Origin: a virus
Reading direction: 5' to 3' (one strand)
IMG/VR virus record: IMGVR_UViG_3300033806_000069
Coordinates: 1-33,031 of that record
DNA: 33,031 nucleotides
The notes under the pieces were generated by a model. It was not told where the DNA came from. It made no database searches and worked only from the letters and a program-made list of their open reading frames with translations. Positions 30,643 to 33,031 of this stretch are shown piece by piece. Each line of letters starts with the position of its first letter. The first letter of the stretch is position 1. A program made the translations under genes and the position numbers.

Positions 30643-31056
30643 CTAGCTATGCCGGATATGCGTGCCGTCCTCAGCCGCGTAAACATGGATGGGGTTCAGC
30701 CGCACCAGCCCCGGGGGGAACGGCTCTTCGTAGGCCACAGGCGATCGGCCACTGAGGACAGCAGCCGTCTCGCCAACCTCATCCACCAGATAGACAGGGC
30801 TCTCCTCCGTGGACTCCAGCATGATCACCCTGCCATCAGCTTTCATGACTCGGCCACGATAGAAAAGCCCAAATGTCTTGAACAGATAAGATGCACCGAT
30901 TTCCAGGTCTAACATGGCTGCCTCCATAATGTCATGGTCTTGCACGTAATCGCCTAAAATCCCCTCGATCTCAAAGTCGCTATCGACACAATCAGAGGCC
31001 ATCAACCCCAATCGGGAAAGCTGGCCTAGCCACATGTACGGATGCAAGTTGGTCAT
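30643..31056 (-). CDS. Hypothetical protein, 137 aa, beta-rich C-terminus
   Basis: I choose ATG 31056 (minus strand) with GAGGACG upstream; longer in-frame starts would overlap the neighbouring gene. The product has an acidic helical N-terminal half (DCVDSDFEIEGILGDYVQD, HDIMEAAMLDLEIGASY) and a C-terminal half with strands (LFYRGRVMKADGRVIMLEST, ESPVYLVDEVGETAAVLSG). It ends in IHVYAAEDGTHIRHS. The second half resembles small beta-barrels in general outline but no family is assigned. Codon use and an even residue distribution support a real gene. It is followed closely by the repeat zone. Confidence 0.65.
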   Translation of the reverse strand: MTNLHPYMWLGQLSRLGLMASDCVDSDFEIEGILGDYVQDHDIMEAAMLDLEIGASYLFKTFGLFYRGRVMKADGRVIMLESTEESPVYLVDEVGETAAVLSGRSPVAYEEPFPPGLVRLNPIHVYAAEDGTHIRHS

Positions 31057-31067
31057 AACGTCCTCAC

Positions 31068-31385
31068 TCAGTCTACCACAGCCAGGGCCATGCGGGCCTT
31101 GTTGGCTCCCTGGGAATGGGCTGCAAAGCCGATCGCAATGCGACGCTGTCTGAGCCGGCTGTCGTCCAGGCACAGCCGGCATTGGCCGCAAGTGATACCT
31201 CTCGTCATGGCTGGACAGGGCAGGATAGTCAGGCCGTCTTTGGTATAGGCGGTATCCTGACTGACATAGGTGGCGGAACAGCCTGAGCCCAGCTTCTCGT
31301 TACCGCTGTACTCGACAGCGGTGACAGGGGAGGCGTGCCTGCTGGCACACCGCGTTAGACGTTTCGCGGATGATGTGGTATTCAT
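31068..31385 (-). CDS. Cys-rich protein resembling a shortened gp88-like domain
   Basis: ATG 31385 (minus strand) is preceded by GGAGACGCAACC. The 105-residue product contains CASRHASPVTAVEYSG, GSGCSATYVSQDTAYT, then LTILPCPAMTRGITCGQCRL and CLDDSRLRQRRIAIGFAAHS. Actinophage gp88-type proteins begin with a similar S-A-T-Y-V-S segment and end with CPA-x-CxxCxLC and a (I/F)xF-x-A/H-x-H segment, but have ~100 residues in between that include more Cys and a CYA motif. If the relation holds, this copy lacks the middle. The remaining cysteines (CxxCRLC) could hold a metal. Function unknown. Confidence 0.5.
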   Translation of the reverse strand: MNTTSSAKRLTRCASRHASPVTAVEYSGNEKLGSGCSATYVSQDTAYTKDGLTILPCPAMTRGITCGQCRLCLDDSRLRQRRIAIGFAAHSQGANKARMALAVVD

Positions 31386-31454
31386 GGTTGCGTCTCCAGA
31401 TGATAGATGTTGATGTGTTGAACAGATGGGGCCTCCCTGCCCCGCAGCAATTGG

Positions 31455-31811
31455 CTACTCTCCTCGGCAACCGCCGTACCTGTTGGCCTCCAGCAGCTCC
31501 AGCACCTCGGCTGCCGACAGCTGGAGCATGCACTTGGCGTCGCTGGCCGAGATGCCCCCGATGCCACCGTCAACCGGGAGGAAGTACCACTGCGTATTCA
31601 TAGGGCTCCTGGTCACGCTCAGCTCGCACACCTTGCGGTCTTCCTCCTTGTCCCAGCACTCGTAGTACTTGCGGCTCGTGGCGAGCGTGCTGAACCCCTG
31701 CGTGCTTTCCCAGTTAATCCGCCAGTCCGCATGCATCGGAAGAGCTTGGAAGAGCCTCCTCTCGCTAGACTGACCGGACACGGCTGCTGTTCTAGTCTGC
31801 ACTTTTGCCAT
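31455..31811 (-). CDS. Hypothetical protein, 118 aa
   Basis: I choose ATG 31811 (minus strand) since AGGAGATG lies upstream; the longer in-frame extension is Arg/Gly-rich and comes from the GC tract. The product reads MAKVQTRTAAVSGQSSERRL, then FQALPMHADWRINWESTQGF, KYYECWDKEEDRKVCELSVT and NTQWYFLPVDGGIGGISASD. It ends with a helix (LQLSAAEVLELLEANRYGG). The residue mix is protein-like, with many aromatic residues and two cysteines. No domain recognised. It is the first gene of the leftward block, so its upstream gap should hold the block's promoter. Confidence 0.6.
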   Translation of the reverse strand: MAKVQTRTAAVSGQSSERRLFQALPMHADWRINWESTQGFSTLATSRKYYECWDKEEDRKVCELSVTRSPMNTQWYFLPVDGGIGGISASDAKCMLQLSAAEVLELLEANRYGGCRGE

Positions 31812-31864
31812 AGCTACATCTCCTGGGGCGACCACTCTGCCTGGCTCAGCCACAGCGGCCTCGC

Positions 31865-31876
31865 CTACTATAGTAG
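31865..31876. promoter_or_regulatory. Perfect 12-base palindrome CTACTATAGTAG
   Basis: This palindrome lies 53 bases upstream of the first leftward gene. On the minus strand TTGACG (31881-31886) lies just before it and TATAGT (31867-31872) within it, but they are only 8 bases apart, so they do not form a normal promoter. An operator for a dimeric repressor is the simplest reading. Confidence 0.4.
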
Positions 31877-31887
31877 CCGCCGTCAAG

Positions 31888-32022
31888 TCGGCCGCGCGCA
31901 CGCGCGAGGCCGCTCGAGGTCGCACGCACGCGCGTTGCCCCCAGCCGGACGGGACCCCCGCGCGCCCGCAGCGCCCGCGCTTGTGACCACACCCCCACCC
32001 GCCTCGCACACGCGCGTACAGA
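31888..32022. other. GC-rich, alternating purine-pyrimidine tract
   Basis: The tract contains GGCCGCGCGCACGCGCG, CGCACGCACGCGCG and CACACGCGCGT runs with long alternating G-C and A-C steps. Such stretches can adopt Z-form DNA under supercoiling. I see no gene here; the C-rich part could also form unusual structures. Nothing more is supported. Confidence 0.6.
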
Positions 32023-32252
32023 CTTGAGTCCCTTTTTTCCTACAAGCCCTTCCTAAGCCTTTCCCAGCAGGCGCCTCCTGGTATAGGCAAGCTTGCAGCT
32101 TATCTTTTGGCTGCACACCTTTTGTAAAGACCCTTCTTGGGAGCTGAGTGTAGGAGGAGGGTATAGCGTGGGCTGAGTTTAGCAGAGTGGTAGCAGCGGA
32201 GTGGCGTTGAGGTGATTCCTGGGAAGGGCGTCTTACAGGTGGGAATGAGCTC

Positions 32253-32272
32253 AAGGAGGTGACATGATATAG
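32253..32272 (+). other. Two-codon minigene ATG-ATA-TAG behind a perfect SD
   Basis: AAGGAGGTGA (32253-32262), a ten-base match to the 16S rRNA 3' end complement, is followed one base later by ATG ATA TAG (32264-32272). Phage lambda bar regions carry an AUG-AUA minigene of this form whose translation releases peptidyl-tRNA for Ile. The match is exact in codons but may be chance; the region has no other protein gene. Confidence 0.4.
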
Positions 32273-33031
32273 CGGCTGTAGCTTACCGCAGGTGGTGCGC
32301 ACTCCGTTGCATTGGCGAGGGGATGCTTTTGCACCAAAGCCTTACGCCTTTGGTGGTGAGGGATAGCTATGGACGCAATGGGGCTATTCCCCCTGACCGC
32401 GGATTATTTATGACCTGGCCGCACCAGCAACCGGTTCATCACCGGAGCCCCCTCACCAGGAATTGTGTTCTTGTTTCGGCCTTGCGATTCGTAAGCCGGG
32501 GTAGCGTTGCCGCCGGTCGAGACTTTTCCCTGTTGTCTCTGCCCGTTGCAAGCGGAGGGTATTCCTCCGCTTGTCGCTGGGCCCTACTCGCGAGCTGACC
32601 TTCGCGTCTTACGCCTGTAGCGAACCAGCAAGGCACAAGGGCTTTCCACTTCCCTTGCAGCTGACTCGGCCGCCCAGCACGTAAGACCTTGGGGGGTCCC
32701 TCGAAGATTGCTACCACTTCCCCACTGCGCCAGCGGCGACTCGGGAAGTTTAACCGCGACTCGCAGAGGAGCGCGATCGTCAGCAGCGACCTTCGCAGCA
32801 AGAGACCAGGGCATGGGAGTAGAACTCTCCGATGCCTCGGCCTCCGCCTCAACCCCCTTCTCCGGCCCTGCGCTTTCGCACGGGTCTATTCGGATCGAAG
32901 GTCGGTTTTCCCGTTCTTGTGGTCCCCTCGGGGTGACACGTCACGGGACACGGCTGGCTCCAAATAAGGGAGCTATGTAGATAGCATTGTAGCCAATCCT
33001 ACTGCTCTTCCTCAAGAGCAGACTCCGATTT
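32273..33031 (+). ncRNA. Hairpin-rich noncoding region, candidate structured RNA
   Basis: No ORF here has both a sensible start and protein-like composition. Many perfect stems occur: CACCAAAG/CTTTGGTG (32332-32355), a 10-bp stem around AAGCGGAGG/CCTCCGCTT (32549-32573, loop GTATT), GCGA/TCGC (32786-32796), CCGA/TCGG (32829-32840), TGCG/CGCA (32869-32880), GTCCC..GGGAC enclosing GTGA/TCAC (32922-32949), GCTAT/ATAGC (32972-32985) and CTGCTCTT/AAGAGCAG (33002-33021). Density is far above that in the coding parts. A large structured phage RNA of the GOLLD or ROOL kind, or an origin of replication, is possible. The strand is a guess; it continues past the window end. Confidence 0.35.
32748..32775 (+). 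other. Repeated 28-base element, copy 3
   Basis: The element reads GTTTAACCGCGACTC, then GCA, then GAGGAGCGCG, matching copies 1 and 2 except for the 3-base centre. It lies in the middle of the hairpin-rich noncoding region, about 255 bases before the window end, with no gene directly downstream in view. Being in noncoding DNA it shows that coding constraint is not the reason for conservation. Confidence 0.8.

Noticed and set aside
30316-30912. Plus-strand frame of 198 codons across the repeat zone
   Set aside because: It has no good SD, follows repeat composition and is antisense to the better-supported 137-residue gene.
32420-32470. tRNA T-arm-like hairpin CCGG-TTCATCA-CCGG
   Set aside because: No matching acceptor, D or anticodon arms could be placed around it.
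32708-32980. Plus-strand frame of 90 codons in the terminal region
   Set aside because: No SD, Ser/Arg/Ala composition typical of random GC-rich frames, and it crosses several strong hairpins and the 28-base element.

Overview
The window is a stretch of a tailed double-stranded DNA phage genome (or prophage or metagenomic phage contig) with GC-rich coding DNA. No rRNA, tRNA, transposase, integrase, terminase, portal, major capsid or polymerase gene is visible, so only part of the genome is covered. The virion genes point to a podovirus-like, short-tailed particle: a head-tail adaptor, a nozzle-like protein, several Gln/Ala-rich candidate ejection proteins, one giant multidomain protein and a tail fibre, with no tape-measure or sheath gene. 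The host cannot be named from the sequence.

Region 1 (1-16.7 kb, all rightward) is the late virion block. Small basic, His-rich and Cys-rich proteins flank the adaptor. Then come small virion beta proteins, a glycosyltransferase, a paralogous pair of structural proteins, a nozzle gene that looks split by a glycine-rich module, candidate ejection proteins and a LamG-type tail fibre. Most genes have good Shine-Dalgarno (SD) sequences and many overlap by ATGA, GTGA or TGATG.

Region 2 (16.7-23.1 kb) is one 2129-residue protein. It has two GNAT-like segments, a sigma-70 region-4-like helix-turn-helix, low-complexity linkers and a helical C-terminal half. It fits a polyvalent protein ejected with the DNA. 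Two linkers carry alternative-frame ORFs with plausible start signals.

Region 3 (23.1-28.5 kb, rightward) starts after a promoter-like TTGACA-16-TACAGT. It encodes a small HTH protein, a GroES-like protein, an ERF annealing protein, a LexA-type winged helix, a ParB-like protein with a zinc ribbon, an SF2 helicase, a TubC_N-like protein, a CxxC protein and a VRR-NUC nuclease. This is a replication, recombination and control module, mostly translationally coupled.

Region 4 (28.5-31.8 kb, leftward) holds small genes of unknown function, most with a GGAGA-type leader before the start codon. It is interrupted by about 600 bases of degenerate repeats.

Region 5 (31.8-33.03 kb) has no convincing protein gene. 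It contains a perfect palindrome, an alternating GC tract, a two-codon ATG-ATA-TAG minigene behind a perfect SD, and about 700 bases rich in hairpins that may be a structured RNA or an origin.

A 28-base element, identical at 25 positions around a variable 3-base centre, occurs three times (331-358 on the minus strand, 27338-27365 and 32748-32775 on the plus strand). No annotated gene explains it.
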